Source of the DNA: Pelagophyceae sp. CCMP2097
Taxonomy: Eukaryota; Sar; Pelagophyceae
DNA length: 64,000 nt
Assembly: GCA_026770575.1 (NCBI GenBank)
Contig: MU657169.1
Coordinates: 625,305 to 689,304 of the forward strand
Direction: 5' to 3'
Part shown: piece by piece, positions 63,339-64,000 of the stretch
Position numbering within the stretch: the first letter of the stretch is position 1
Layout: each line of letters begins with the position of its first letter
Program-made: the position numbers and the translations under genes
The notes under the pieces: generated by a model
The model's input: the letters and a program-made list of their open reading frames with translations, nothing else
Databases searched by the model: none
Told to the model about the DNA's origin: nothing

Positions 63339-64000
63339 ATGGAGTCGCCGGCCACCCCGAAGCCCTGCTGCGTCTGCGCCGCACCGAACGGCAAGCACTG
63401 CGCCAAGTGCAAATCCCGGCATTATTGCGGCAAGGCGTGCCAGCTCTTAGACTGGAAACGAGGGCACAACAAGGCGTGCAAGCAGATGGCCGCGGAGTTT
63501 CAGGACCACCTCTTGGATACGCTCATGCCGGAGAAGAAGCCCAAGGAGGCGCCGCCCATCGTCGAGGGCGTTTCGCCGGTGGACGGCGCCAAGGCGCGCT
63601 TATCGGCGGTTCGGACGGCAAAGCCGGCAGATGCTGGCGCGCCGAACGACGACGTGCCGTCCTGGCGCGGCATTTGCCCAATCTGTCTGGACGCGCTTCC
63701 ACTCCAAGGTGATAGAAAAACATTCTACGAGTGCTGCTGCAAGACGATTTGCAAGGCATGCCACAAAAAGTGCCTGCAGCACGACGACCGCTGCCCACTC
63801 TGCCGCGCGCCGGCCCCCGAGTCGGACGCCGAGTGGCTGCGCCAGATGCAGAAGCACGTGGACAAGGGCAACGCCGATGCCCAGATCATGCTCGGGAATG
63901 AGTAACGCACTGGTGGCCCGGGCCTCCAGCAAAGCTTTCAGCGGGCGGTCCAGTTATACGAGCGCGCTGCGGCGCAAGGCCATGCAGAAGCACAGAATAA
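63339..64000 (+). CDS. MYND - RING-like - Sel1 protein (3' end outside window)
   Basis: Fourth member of the family seen at 7436. The first exon starts at 63339 and has a complete MYND finger (CCVCAAPNGKHCAKCKSRHY, CGKAC, HNKAC) and RING-like finger (CPICLDALP, FYECCCKTICKACHKKC, CPLCR), then LRQMQKHVDKGNADAQIMLG. An intron with donor GTAACG at about 63901 precedes a Sel1 repeat start (AVQLYERAAAQGHAEAQN) that runs off the window. It is head-to-head with the zinc-finger giant, 172 bp apart, and has diverged well from the 7436 copy, so this pair is an older duplication than the cluster near 6-10 kb. Confidence 0.85.

Overview
This is nuclear DNA from a GC-rich, gene-dense, photosynthetic stramenopile (ochrophyte) alga. 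A fucoxanthin chlorophyll a/c-type antenna protein and a second LHC protein are encoded, and two proteins start with a signal peptide ending in a heterokont-type plastid motif (AAFTAP, GFAP). Spliceosomal introns, syntaxin, coatomer and NECAP genes exclude a prokaryote. Many MYND-RING-Sel1 genes, intron-borne repeats and GC-rich compact genes fit a pelagophyte such as Aureococcus, but that species assignment is inference. Introns are short (about 40-300 nt), mostly start GTG and end TAG or CAG before a G, so most genes are split. Exon models were built by hand from homology plus splice phase; exon edges can be a few bases off. Layout: 1-4229 (+) NECAP-like endocytic protein, an unknown Cys-rich protein, and a syntaxin-5 SNARE; 4522-5766 (-) a GST-like protein. 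5973-9767 (+) is a cluster of MYND-RING-Sel1 genes, one intact and two broken, interrupted by a 265-base assembly gap. 10233-15601 (-) holds coatomer zeta, a TMEM144-like membrane protein, and a sulfotransferase fused to a family-2 glycosyltransferase. 15707-21825 (+) holds aldehyde dehydrogenase and a CHASE-type hybrid histidine kinase. 22032-26192 (-) holds histidinol-phosphate aminotransferase and a Golgi-type sulfotransferase. 26349-32736 holds a proline-rich mitochondrial-type protein, an FG-GAP (integrin-alpha-like) membrane protein, two antenna proteins and a small repeat protein. 33282-39358 is an RNA-biology block: a coiled-coil miniprotein, a double cold-shock protein with a prion-like middle, a U2AF65-like protein with zinc knuckles, then a WD40 protein. 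39591-43648 (-) holds two WW-like scaffold proteins, one with leucine-rich repeats. 43940-57211 holds a SANT-ABCF ribosome-type ATPase, an ankyrin protein, a phytyl-ester-synthase-like acyltransferase, small unknown proteins, mitochondrial malate dehydrogenase, an ADCK1-like atypical kinase and a plastid membrane protein. 57317-63166 (-) is one very large zinc-finger gene, and a fourth MYND family gene runs off the right edge. The genes do not form one pathway. Themes are vesicle traffic (NECAP, syntaxin, coatomer), Golgi/extracellular glycan modification (two sulfotransferases, a glycosyltransferase, FG-GAP protein), photosynthesis (two antennae, plastid proteins), and RNA binding. The most notable signals are a 10-bp palindrome repeated at four AT-rich non-coding sites, a 90-bp repeat shared by introns of two neighbouring genes, two introns lacking a GT donor but flanked by short direct repeats, and several uncommon domain fusions.
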